From NCBI GenBank assembly GCA_047974135.1, contig JBKECC010000087.1, positions 1 through 10,763 on the forward strand: a stretch of 10,763 nucleotides of DNA, read 5' to 3'. Origin of the DNA: JAIRQK01 sp047974135. Its GTDB lineage: Bacteria > Campylobacterota > Campylobacteria > Campylobacterales > Campylobacteraceae. The notes under the pieces are model-generated. The model had not been told where the DNA came from. It did no database searches and was given only the letters and a program-made list of their open reading frames with translations. Below are positions 1-6,490 of this stretch, piece by piece (position 1 is the first letter of the stretch; each line of letters begins with the position of its first letter). The position numbers and the translations under genes were made by a program.

Positions 1-237
1 TGCAAAATGTATCATCTCTTCAACTCTTGTTATTTTTCCGTAAAATTCGCCTTCAACTTCTGCTGCTGCGAGAAGAGTTTTTTTATCTTCTGGATTATTT
101 TTATAGTGATCAAGTGAATCATTTAACATATCTTTATCAGCGTTTGTAGTTAAACAAAATTTTGGGAATTTACTTGTTTGATGACGACAGTTTAATGTAC
201 CACATTCAGCACAACTCAAAGTTTTTTCTTCTCTCAT
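1..237 (-). CDS. DUF1847-type cysteine-rich protein, N-terminal part (runs off window)
   Basis: This minus-strand frame starts at ATG 237-235 and stays open for 79 codons to the window edge, so the C-terminus is missing. The protein begins MREEKTLSCAECGTLNCRHQ, followed by a further Cys in KFPKFCLT. The Cys spacing CAECGxLNC...FC matches what I recall of the DUF1847 family, small proteins thought to bind metal through N-terminal cysteines; no biochemical role is established that I know of. The rest of the visible part is charged and probably helical, with no membrane segment. The start is supported by an AAAGGTAA ribosome binding site just upstream (about 241-248 on the complement). It is divergent from the following plus-strand genes and shows no obvious functional link to them. 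The family call is from motif recognition only; the reading frame itself is secure. Confidence 0.72.
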   Translation of the reverse strand, partial: MREEKTLSCAECGTLNCRHQTSKFPKFCLTTNADKDMLNDSLDHYKNNPEDKKTLLAAAEVEGEFYGKITRVEEMIHFA

Positions 238-348
238 ATGTTACCTTTAGATGCAATTTATATATAATATAACTAATTTAATTAATTTAAGCAAAAATTT
301 TAAGCTTTATGATATATTTATGTCATTAAAACTTTTGAAGGTTGCAGA
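238..348. promoter_or_regulatory. Divergent intergenic region with AT-rich promoter-like boxes
   Basis: This 111-bp stretch separates the minus-strand DUF1847 gene from the plus-strand 91-residue gene. It is extremely AT-rich. A TATAAT hexamer lies at 263-268 on the plus strand, and the complement of the same segment reads TATATT/TATTAT about 25-35 nt upstream of the minus-strand start, which suits a -10 box for that gene. A second candidate, TATGATAT near 308-315, could serve the plus-strand genes. Campylobacterota sigma-70 promoters often lack a clear -35 box, so these calls rest on the -10 alone. A GAAGG ribosome binding site at 337-341 precedes the TTG start at 349. Confidence 0.35.
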
Positions 349-624
349 TTGATAGAGCTAGAATTAAAAAATTTGGTTGAAATCAACAACAAGACCTATC
401 TTATATCAACAATTTCCATGAAAATTAGACACACATTTTTTGAAAATGACAAAGATAAGATTGTGTATGAAACCATGGTTTTTGAAATGATGAACGGCGA
501 ATTAGACTACACTAAACCACTTTACAATGAAAGATATAGTACAAGAGAAGAAGCGATTTATGAGCATGGAAAAATTGTTCAAAATCCAAAAGTGCTATTT
601 TTAAATCAAAAATGCAAAATTTAA
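349..624 (+). CDS. Small conserved-type protein with ETMVF...RYSTREEA...H signature, coupled to histidine kinase
   Basis: The predicted protein has 91 residues and starts at TTG 349, chosen because GAAGG (337-341) lies 7 nt upstream. It has no signal peptide or membrane segment and is probably cytoplasmic. The order of motifs (TYLISTISMKIRHTF near 16-30, YETMVFEM near 40-47, ERYSTREEAIYEHGKIV near 61-77) resembles a small protein family I remember from phages and assorted bacteria, with a pattern like VSTVxLGxDHxF...FETMVF...RYxTxxEAxxGH. No function is known to me for that family. The stop codon (622-624) lies inside the start of the histidine kinase gene at 612, a 13-nt overlap in a different frame. 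This suggests translational coupling and a shared transcript. A role as an accessory to the two-component system is possible but is only inferred from position. Confidence 0.7.
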   Translation: MIELELKNLVEINNKTYLISTISMKIRHTFFENDKDKIVYETMVFEMMNGELDYTKPLYNERYSTREEAIYEHGKIVQNPKVLFLNQKCKI

Positions 625-1910
625 GAAATATTTTAAAAATATGTTTCTTTTTAACTTTTACATGTAAAGATATTTTAGCAAATGATGCAAAAGGTAGCGA
701 AGAAAATTTTTTATCGTTCATATTTTTTGCAGTAATTATCATCTTATTGATTTTTCTTTATAAAAATATCACAAGAAGACAAGAGATAGAAGAGCTGTTT
801 GATAGCCAAAGAAAATTTGACAGTATGCTTCTTGATGCTATCCCACATCCTGTGTATTATAAAAATTCAAAAGGCGAATATCTTGGCTGCAATAAAGCTT
901 TTGCTGAAATACTAGGAGTTCATAAAAGCGATATCGCAGGAAAAAACGTTGAAGATTTTTTCCCGAAAGATTGGGCGGAATCAAGTAAAAAGATAGACGA
1001 TGAACTCTTAAATGAAAAAAATGGAAATACAAGAGTAAGCGAAAAAACACTCCATTTAAATGATGGAAAAATGAAACAAATCGTTGCTGTAAAAAAGAGA
1101 TTTTACAACATAAATGGAACTATCGGTGGCATTGTTGGAGTTCTTGATGATATAACAGAACGCGCACAACAAAGGCAGTTTTTAATTCAACAAAGCAAAT
1201 TAGCTGAGATGGGAGATATGATAGGTGCTGTGGCGCATCAGTGGCATGAACCATTAGTAGAACTTTCAGCAATCGTACAAGATTTAGAGTTTTCATATAA
1301 AAATGACACGCTAAACAAAGATGAGATGAATACATATGTAAAAGACGCAATGGAGCAGATACAATACATGTCTGAAACTCTAAAAGATTTTAGAAATTTC
1401 CTCAAGCCTTCAACTCAAAAGATAGTCTTTGACGTAAGAGCTGCCTTTAGCAAACTTCTTGAAATTATAGGAAGACAAATCTACTACTACAATATAAGAC
1501 TTATCATAGAGTATCATCCACAATTTGCATATATCTGCGTTTATGGGTATGAAAACGAGTTCAAACAAGTGCTTCTTAACATTATAAATAATGCAAAAAG
1601 TAAAATCGTAGATAGGTTTAAAGATGAAGAAGAAAAAGCTGGTGTTATAAAGATAGATGTTTGGCAAGAGTATGAAAATACATATATAGACATTTCAGAC
1701 AATGCCGGAGCACTTAACGAAGACATCGCAAAGAGGATTTTTGATCCTTACTTTACAACAAAAAAAAATGGAACGGGTCTTGGTTTATACATGGCTAAAG
1801 TGATTATTGAAGAAAAAATGGGCGGACAAATAAGTGTTAGAAGCGACATAAACAACGTGACTTTTAGGATAATAGTACCAAGTAAATCAACAAAAATAGA
1901 TTTGGAGTAA
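612..1910 (+). CDS. Membrane-anchored PAS-domain sensor histidine kinase
   Basis: The product is 432 residues and would autophosphorylate on histidine and pass phosphate to the regulator encoded immediately downstream. It starts with a hydrophobic segment (about 9-23), has at most a dozen extracytoplasmic residues, and then one transmembrane helix (about 33-51). The signal is therefore probably read by the cytoplasmic PAS domain (about 66-182, with the typical YYKNSKGEYLGCNKAF start). The H-box is GAVAHQWHEPL with His209. The ATPase domain shows NIINNAKS (N-box, near 323-330), DISDNAGAL (G1, 360-368), IFDPYFTTK (F-box) and GTGLGLYMAK (G2, 387-396). AHQW is a style common in Campylobacterota kinases, but the usual RQPLN is HEPLV here, and the Gly residues of the canonical DxGxG G1 box are partly Ala. 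The ATG at 612 overlaps the upstream gene; the regulator begins 4 nt after the stop. The cognate signal is unknown. Confidence 0.9.
   Translation: MQNLRNILKICFFLTFTCKDILANDAKGSEENFLSFIFFAVIIILLIFLYKNITRRQEIEELFDSQRKFDSMLLDAIPHPVYYKNSKGEYLGCNKAFAEILGVHKSDIAGKNVEDFFPKDWAESSKKIDDELLNEKNGNTRVSEKTLHLNDGKMKQIVAVKKRFYNINGTIGGIVGVLDDITERAQQRQFLIQQSKLAEMGDMIGAVAHQWHEPLVELSAIVQDLEFSYKNDTLNKDEMNTYVKDAMEQIQYMSETLKDFRNFLKPSTQKIVFDVRAAFSKLLEIIGRQIYYYNIRLIIEYHPQFAYICVYGYENEFKQVLLNIINNAKSKIVDRFKDEEEKAGVIKIDVWQEYENTYIDISDNAGALNEDIAKRIFDPYFTTKKNGTGLGLYMAKVIIEEKMGGQISVRSDINNVTFRIIVPSKSTKIDLE
657..668. repeat. Perfect palindrome TTTACATGTAAA, copy 1 (in early codons of the kinase)
   Basis: This 12-bp perfect inverted repeat lies 46-57 nt into the histidine kinase gene, in the codons of the first hydrophobic segment (Phe-Thr-Cys-Lys). 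It is identical to the copies at 2658, 4876 and 8282. Because it is inside a coding frame, it is either constrained at the DNA/RNA level or belongs to a genome-wide iterated palindrome. See the findings for the comparison. Confidence 0.8.
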
Positions 1911-1914
1911 AAGG

Positions 1915-2565
1915 ATGAAGATATTACTGCTTGAAGATAACCAAAGATTAAATCAAACAATCGTTAAAAGATTGCAGGCAAAAGGTTTTAAGATAGATAG
2001 TTTCACAGATGGCTTAAAAGCAACAAAAGCTCTGTTTAAAGACTATGCTTGTTATATACTTGATATAAACGTGCCAAATGTAAATGGTATAGAAGTGCTA
2101 AAAAAAATCAGAGAAAAAAGTAAAACAGTTCCAGTTTTGATTATCAGCTCATCAGTTGAACTTGATGTTATAAGAGATTCGTATAATTTTGGCTGTGATG
2201 ATTATATTAAAAAACCATTTTTTATTGATGAGCTAGAGATAAAGGTAGAAAAACTTTGCCAAAATGAAAACAATGAGATAGAGTTTAGTGAAGATTGTTT
2301 TTATGATTTTGAAACTGGAGTTTTAACCTTTCCAACTTACAAAGATAAGTTATCCAAAAAAGAGAAGTTACTTTTTGAACTGTTTTTAAAAGAGGCTGGA
2401 AATGTTATAACTTATGAAAATATCATAGACAATGTTTGGAAGGAAGAAGATACAAACCTTGACGCTGTCCGCTCACTTGTTAGAAGAATAAGAAAAAAAT
2501 TACCTGAAGATATTATAGAGACCATAGTTGATGTTGGCTATATGCTAATTGGTTACAAAAAATAA
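1915..2565 (+). CDS. OmpR/PhoB-family response regulator
   Basis: The product is a 216-residue cytoplasmic transcription regulator, normal length for the OmpR class. The receiver domain (1-113) has the acidic pair Glu7-Asp8, the phospho-acceptor Asp50 in YILDINVPNVNG, the hydroxyl residue in LIISSS (Ser78, usual Thr/Ser position) and Lys100 in IKKPF. A winged-helix effector domain (about 125-216) shows LSKKEKLLFELF, the recognition-helix region AVRSLVRRIRKKL and the wing IETIVDVGYMLI. It begins at ATG 1915, preceded by AAAAGG that overlaps the kinase stop. The 4-nt gap to the kinase implies cotranscription and makes them a cognate pair. Its targets cannot be read from the window; neighbouring metabolic genes are candidates only by location. 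The family call is very secure. Confidence 0.94.
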   Translation: MKILLLEDNQRLNQTIVKRLQAKGFKIDSFTDGLKATKALFKDYACYILDINVPNVNGIEVLKKIREKSKTVPVLIISSSVELDVIRDSYNFGCDDYIKKPFFIDELEIKVEKLCQNENNEIEFSEDCFYDFETGVLTFPTYKDKLSKKEKLLFELFLKEAGNVITYENIIDNVWKEEDTNLDAVRSLVRRIRKKLPEDIIETIVDVGYMLIGYKK

Positions 2566-2678
2566 GATTTTTGCAAATTACTCTTATAGTTTAAGCAAGA
2601 TAAATAGATTTTTTTGTTTTAATTATATTTCGCACAGTTGGTAATCAATTTGTAATATTTACATGTAAAGGTTTTTTA
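2566..2678 (+). promoter_or_regulatory. Intergenic region upstream of oadG-oadA with promoter-like boxes
   Basis: The 113-bp spacer after the response regulator has no convincing intrinsic terminator; there is only a weak CAAAAA/TTTTTG dyad overlapping the regulator's stop. Two -10-like hexamers are visible: TATAGT at 2585-2590 and TATATT at 2624-2629, the latter preceded by a T-rich tract (2608-2620), a feature common in Campylobacterota promoters. Either could drive the oadG-oadA transcript. The palindrome at 2658-2669 sits between this box and the GTG start. Confidence 0.3.
2658..2669. repeat. Perfect palindrome TTTACATGTAAA, copy 2 (overlaps the oadG ribosome binding site)
   Basis: The right arm ends in AAA and is followed by GG, so the palindrome itself supplies most of the AAAGG ribosome binding site for the GTG start at 2679. 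Exactly 9 nt separate the palindrome from the start codon, the same spacing as in front of the HIT gene (copy at 8282). A protein or RNA binding here would cover the translation initiation region. Confidence 0.85.
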
Positions 2679-2903
2679 GTGGAAATAACAAACATAACCA
2701 TTTTGGTTGCTATTTTAATCATATTAGTCGTCGTTGCTATATTTTTCCAACTTAAGATATTAAAAAAAATCTCTAAAAATGACAATTCACAAACCACAGA
2801 TACAAACACAAAAGAAGATGACAAAAAAGAACAAGATCCAGTAATCGCTGCGATTATAGTAGCAGCAATCAATCAGCATATAAACAAAAACAAGCAAAGG
2901 TAA
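2679..2903 (+). CDS. oadG: OadG-like small membrane subunit (oxaloacetate decarboxylase gamma family)
   Basis: This is a 74-residue protein starting at GTG 2679. It has one N-terminal transmembrane helix (about 6-24, very rich in Ile/Val/Leu), a polar linker full of Lys, Asp, Asn and Thr (about 30-53), and a C-terminal helix DPVIAAIIVAAINQHINK (53-70). This layout and the ending AAxxAAIxQH are those of the gamma subunit of sodium-pumping oxaloacetate decarboxylase, where the C-terminal tail contacts the alpha subunit and, in studied enzymes, contributes to zinc binding; His67 would be the candidate ligand. It ends 4 nt before the biotin-carrying subunit gene, the expected partner. No beta (pump) subunit is in the window, so it may instead tether the downstream protein to the membrane. 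The start is supported by AAAGG at 2667-2671. Confidence 0.75.
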   Translation: MEITNITILVAILIILVVVAIFFQLKILKKISKNDNSQTTDTNTKEDDKKEQDPVIAAIIVAAINQHINKNKQR

Positions 2904-2907
2904 GGGT

Positions 2908-4770
2908 ATGGCAAAGAAATATATCGACATTATGGATACCACTTTTAGAGATGGTTTTCAATCTGTATTTGGCGGAAGAGTTTTAATGGATGATTTTTTG
3001 CCAGCAGTAAGTGCTGCAAGAATGGCTGGAATTAACCATTTTGAATTTGGCGGGGGTGCTAGATTTCAAAGTTTATACTTCTACCTAAATGAAGATGCAT
3101 TTACTATGATGGACAAGTTTCGCGAAGCTGCAGGGCGTGATGCAAATTTACAAACGCTTTCTCGTGGCATAAATACAGTAACTCTTGATACAGGAAGCAG
3201 GGAGATTATTGACTTACATGCAAAAATGTTTAAAAAGCACTCAACAAATACTATTAGAAATTTTGATGCACTAAATGATGTAAACAATTTAAGATATTCA
3301 GCAAAAAGAATAAAAGCTCACGGTTTAAAACATGAGGTCGTGGTTACTATTATGGACTTACCTCCAGGATGCGAGGGCGCACACGATGTAGCTTTTTACA
3401 AAAAAACACTTCGCGAAATTTTAGAGCAGGGCATACCATTTGATAGTGTCTGTTTTAAAGATGCAACAGGGACAGCATCTCCGCAAAAAGTTTTTGAAAC
3501 TATTCAAATGGCAAGAAAACTTCTCCCTGAAAATACTCACTTAAGACTACATACTCACGAAACTGCCGGAGTTAGTGTTGCGGCATATTTGGCGGCTCTT
3601 GAAGCTGGAGTTGACGGTATAGATTTAGCAGCAGCTCCTGTTAGTGGTGGAACAAGTCAACCAGATATATTAACAATGCTCCACGCTGTAAAAGGAAAAG
3701 ATTACGATTTAGGTGGACTTGAAGTTGAGAAAATTTTAAAATATGAAGACATTTTAAGAGATTGCCTAAAAGATTATTTCTTTCCACCAGAAGCTACACA
3801 AGTCTCTCCACTTATTCCTTTTTCTCCAATGCCAGGAGGCGCACTTACAGCAAATACTCAAATGATGAGAGATAACAATATACTTGACCGTTACACCGAA
3901 GTAGTTCGTGCTATGAGAGAAGTTGTAGAACTTGGAGGTTATGGCACAAGCGTTACACCAGTTTCTCAGTTTTACTTCCAACAAGCATTTAACAACGTTA
4001 TGTTTGGAAAATGGGTAAAAATAGCAGAAGGTTATGGAAGAATGGTTCTTGGTTATTTTGGAAAAACTCCAGTAGAGCCAAACAAAGAGATTATAAAAAA
4101 AGCAAGCGAACAGTTAAAACTAGAGCCAACAACGGAAGATCCAGTTGATTTGGCTGATCGCGATATAACAAAAACCCTTCTATTTGTTAGACAACAGCTT
4201 GAAAAAGAGGGTATTGAAGAGAGTGAAGAAAATGTTTTCATAGCTGCTGCTTGTAGAGATAAAGGTATAGCTTACTTAAAAGGTGAAGCAAAGGTAAATG
4301 TTAGAAAAGTTGAAAAAGAGGATAAAAAAGCAGCACCAAAAGTTGTAACCTCTCTTGATAAAACGCCTTCAAGCTCATCTTATACAGTTGTTGTAAATGG
4401 AGAAAAATATAATGTTTTAGTTGCCGAGGGTTGTGATGTAAGTATCGATACAACTTCTATCTCAACAGCTTCAGCACCATCTCCAAAGCAAGAAACAAAA
4501 GAGGTTTCACACCAAGAAGCAAGTGAGCAAAAAATTACAAAAAGTAGTATTGATCCAAATGCTATACAGATAAAATCAGAACTTCCTGGAAATGTATCAA
4601 AAGTTTTTGTAAATGCTGGGGATGAGGTAAAAGAAGGACAAATACTCTTCTTGCTTGAAGCTATGAAAATGGAAACAGAGATAGCTGCGCCAAAGGCTGG
4701 AAAGATAAGCGCTATTTTTGTAACACCAGGACAAACGCTAGAACCAGGAACAGTTTTGGCAACAATGTAA
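2908..4770 (+). CDS. oadA: Biotin-dependent carboxyltransferase: pyruvate carboxylase subunit B / oxaloacetate decarboxylase alpha
   Basis: The product is 620 residues, close to the usual length. It moves a carboxyl group between carboxybiotin and pyruvate/oxaloacetate. The TIM-barrel carboxyltransferase (about 5-300) shows DTTFRDGFQS with metal-ligand candidate Asp15, Lys184 in VCFKDATGT (the carbamylated lysine position) and His215/His217 in LHTHETAG. A helical PYC/OadA domain follows (to about 465), then a Lys/Ser/Thr/Ala-rich linker (about 465-550) and a biotinyl domain with Lys587 in EAMKMET as the biotin site. The biotin carboxylase half is not fused, so if the enzyme carboxylates pyruvate it needs a separate PycA. 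In Campylobacter jejuni the equivalent gene (pycB) also lies beside pckA, as I recall. The preceding oadG-like gene favours a membrane-associated form. Both symbols oadA and pycB are defensible; direction of reaction is not decided by sequence. Confidence 0.92.
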   Translation: MAKKYIDIMDTTFRDGFQSVFGGRVLMDDFLPAVSAARMAGINHFEFGGGARFQSLYFYLNEDAFTMMDKFREAAGRDANLQTLSRGINTVTLDTGSREIIDLHAKMFKKHSTNTIRNFDALNDVNNLRYSAKRIKAHGLKHEVVVTIMDLPPGCEGAHDVAFYKKTLREILEQGIPFDSVCFKDATGTASPQKVFETIQMARKLLPENTHLRLHTHETAGVSVAAYLAALEAGVDGIDLAAAPVSGGTSQPDILTMLHAVKGKDYDLGGLEVEKILKYEDILRDCLKDYFFPPEATQVSPLIPFSPMPGGALTANTQMMRDNNILDRYTEVVRAMREVVELGGYGTSVTPVSQFYFQQAFNNVMFGKWVKIAEGYGRMVLGYFGKTPVEPNKEIIKKASEQLKLEPTTEDPVDLADRDITKTLLFVRQQLEKEGIEESEENVFIAAACRDKGIAYLKGEAKVNVRKVEKEDKKAAPKVVTSLDKTPSSSSYTVVVNGEKYNVLVAEGCDVSIDTTSISTASAPSPKQETKEVSHQEASEQKITKSSIDPNAIQIKSELPGNVSKVFVNAGDEVKEGQILFLLEAMKMETEIAAPKAGKISAIFVTPGQTLEPGTVLATM

Positions 4771-4771
4771 A

Positions 4772-4814
4772 TTTAGTAATAAAAATTATCGGTTACGATT
4801 AAGGTTTTTACTAA
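4772..4814. other. Imperfect inverted repeat between oadA and pckA
   Basis: The left arm TTTAGTAATAAAAA (4772-4785) pairs with TTTTTACTAA (4805-4814) through an interrupted stem, and an inner dyad TTATCG-GTTA-CGATTA lies at 4787-4802. There is no following T-tract, so it is a weak candidate for an intrinsic terminator of oadA. Because it sits just upstream of the -10 box of pckA, an operator for a regulator of pckA is an equally plausible reading. The pairing is visible but its role is inference. Confidence 0.35.
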
Positions 4815-4825
4815 TAAATATAGCC

Positions 4826-4831
4826 TATAAT
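4826..4831 (+). promoter_or_regulatory. TATAAT -10 box of the probable pckA promoter
   Basis: A perfect TATAAT lies 40 nt upstream of the pckA start, preceded by the T-rich tract GGTTTTTACTAAT around 4803-4815. Transcription would start near 4838, giving a leader of roughly 33 nt. This, and the 100-bp gap after oadA, suggest pckA can be transcribed on its own and not only by read-through. Confidence 0.55.
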
Positions 4832-4870
4832 TTTGCAATTTAAAAAAATTATACTTAAAAAAGGTAAGAC

Positions 4871-6457
4871 ATGAGTTTACATGTAAATAAGATTGACAAG
4901 CTTGGACTTAAAAATATCAAAGAGGTATTTTACAATCTAAGCTATGATGAGCTATTTAAACATGAAGTAGCAAATAAAGAGGGTACGGTTACGGCAAATG
5001 GTACGTTTGCAGTTGATACAGGGATTTTCACAGGGAGAAGTCCCAAGGACAAATATTTTGTAAAACAAGACCCATCACAAAAATTTGTAGCATGGGGAAA
5101 TATAAACAAACCAATCTCAAAAGAACTTTTCGACAAATTACTCAAAAAAGCACAAGATCAACTTTCAAATAAAAGTATATATATCCAAGATGCGTATTGT
5201 GGCTCAAGTAAAGATAGTAGAAAAAATGTTAGATTTGTAACTGAAGTAGCTTGGCAAGCTCACTTTGTAAAAAATATGTTTATCAGACCACGCACAGAAG
5301 AACTTAAAAACTTTGAACCAGATTTCGTTGTATATAACGCTTGTAAATGCGTAAACGAAGATTACAAAACTGACGGCTTAAACTCAGAAGTTTTCGTTAT
5401 TTTTAACATAGAAGATAATATAGCGGTAATTGGTGGAACATGGTATGGCGGTGAGATGAAAAAAGGTATTTTTTCTATGATGAATTACTGGCTTCCACTT
5501 GAGGGCAAACTATCAATGCACTGCTCTGCAAACGTTGGCAAAGATGGAGATACGGCTCTATTTTTTGGGCTCTCTGGAACTGGTAAAACAACACTTTCAA
5601 CAGACCCACAAAGAAAACTAATCGGCGATGATGAACATGGTTGGGATGAAAAAGGTGTTTTTAACTTTGAAGGCGGATGCTACGCAAAGTGTATAGATTT
5701 AAGTAAAGAAAATGAACCAGAAATTTACGGTGCGATTAGAAAAGATGCACTTTTAGAAAACGTTGTTATAAGTAAAGACGGTATTGTTGATTATTCAGAT
5801 TCAAGTAAAACTGAAAATACAAGAGTATCTTATCCGATAGAACATATAGAAAACCATGAACCAAGCTTAAGTGCTGGACATCCAAAAAATATCATCTTCC
5901 TAACAGCTGATGCTTTTGGTGTTTTACCTCCAGTTTCAAAACTAAGTAAAGAGCAAGCTATGTACTACTTTCTAAGTGGTTACACAGCAAAGGTTGCAGG
6001 AACAGAGAGGGGCATAAAAGAGCCAGTTGCAACATTTAGCGCTTGTTTTGGCGAAGTATTTTTACCTCTTCATCCAACTGATTATGCAAAACTTTTAGGC
6101 GAAAAGATTGATGCTCATAAAGTAAATGTATTTTTAGTAAATACAGGCTGGAGTGGTGGTGTTTATGGTACTGGTAAACGTATGAGCATTAAAGCTACAA
6201 GAAGTTGTATAAATGCTATACTTGATGGAAGCATAAATAAATGCGAATTTGAAAAAATCCCTCTATTTAATCTAGACGTTCCAAAAGCACTAGCTGGCGT
6301 TGAGAGCAAAATATTAAATCCAAGAAATACTTGGGAAGATAAAGCGCTATATGATAAAACAGCAGAAAAATTAGCAAACATGTTTGTTGAGAACTTCAAA
6401 AAATATCTAAAATCTGATGCAAAATTTGACTACTCAAAAGCAGGACCAAAACTTTAA
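4871..6457 (+). CDS. pckA: Phosphoenolpyruvate carboxykinase (ATP)
   Basis: The product is 528 residues, the usual length for the ATP-dependent family. It interconverts oxaloacetate plus ATP with PEP, CO2 and ADP in the cytoplasm. Visible active-site features are TGRSPKDK with Arg56 (oxaloacetate binding), GEMKKGIF with the metal-binding lysine near 197-198, His217 in MHCSAN, the P-loop GLSGTGKTTLS (233-243) and the second kinase motif IGDDEHGW (251-258, Asp253/Asp254 for metal). All key residues appear intact. The start at ATG 4871 has AAAAAAGGTAAG just upstream. Codons 2-6 contain a perfect TTTACATGTAAA palindrome. The gene follows oadA, which makes or consumes oxaloacetate, and precedes argH, an order I recall from C. 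jejuni. In an autotroph or organic-acid user it would supply PEP for gluconeogenesis. Confidence 0.97.
   Translation: MSLHVNKIDKLGLKNIKEVFYNLSYDELFKHEVANKEGTVTANGTFAVDTGIFTGRSPKDKYFVKQDPSQKFVAWGNINKPISKELFDKLLKKAQDQLSNKSIYIQDAYCGSSKDSRKNVRFVTEVAWQAHFVKNMFIRPRTEELKNFEPDFVVYNACKCVNEDYKTDGLNSEVFVIFNIEDNIAVIGGTWYGGEMKKGIFSMMNYWLPLEGKLSMHCSANVGKDGDTALFFGLSGTGKTTLSTDPQRKLIGDDEHGWDEKGVFNFEGGCYAKCIDLSKENEPEIYGAIRKDALLENVVISKDGIVDYSDSSKTENTRVSYPIEHIENHEPSLSAGHPKNIIFLTADAFGVLPPVSKLSKEQAMYYFLSGYTAKVAGTERGIKEPVATFSACFGEVFLPLHPTDYAKLLGEKIDAHKVNVFLVNTGWSGGVYGTGKRMSIKATRSCINAILDGSINKCEFEKIPLFNLDVPKALAGVESKILNPRNTWEDKALYDKTAEKLANMFVENFKKYLKSDAKFDYSKAGPKL
4876..4887. repeat. Perfect palindrome TTTACATGTAAA, copy 3 (codons 2-6 of pckA)
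   Basis: This copy begins 5 nt after the first base of the pckA start codon, so it lies inside the footprint of an initiating ribosome. It encodes part of Ser-Leu-His-Val-Asn, at the variable N-terminus of the enzyme, where the protein sequence can tolerate an imposed DNA motif. Confidence 0.8.
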
Positions 6458-6463
6458 ATCTAC

Positions 6464-6490
6464 AAACACCCAAAATCTTTTTGGGTGTTT
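6464..6490 (+). terminator. Intrinsic-terminator-like hairpin after pckA
   Basis: AAACACCCAAAA (6464-6475) pairs perfectly with TTTTGGGTGTTT (6479-6490), a 12-bp stem with a 3-nt loop, beginning 6 nt after the pckA stop. The CACCC/GGGTG core gives stability. The 3' side ends in TTT and not in a long T-tract, and the A-rich left arm could make it act on the opposite strand as well. The final TTT is shared with the near-palindrome at 6488-6499. It probably ends the pckA transcript, fully or partly. Confidence 0.72.

Noticed and set aside
512..742. Open frame on the minus strand opposite the kinase N-terminus
   Set aside because: It is a Lys/Phe/Leu-rich shadow of AT-rich coding sequence without a credible ribosome binding site.
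2645..2872. Open frame on the minus strand opposite oadG
   Set aside because: It is antisense to a well-supported gene, has a low-complexity Ser/Ile/Thr composition and no recognisable domain.
3213..3224. CTTACATGCAAA inside oadA resembling the iterated palindrome
   Set aside because: It matches only 10 of 12 positions and is in mid-gene, so it is not counted as a copy.
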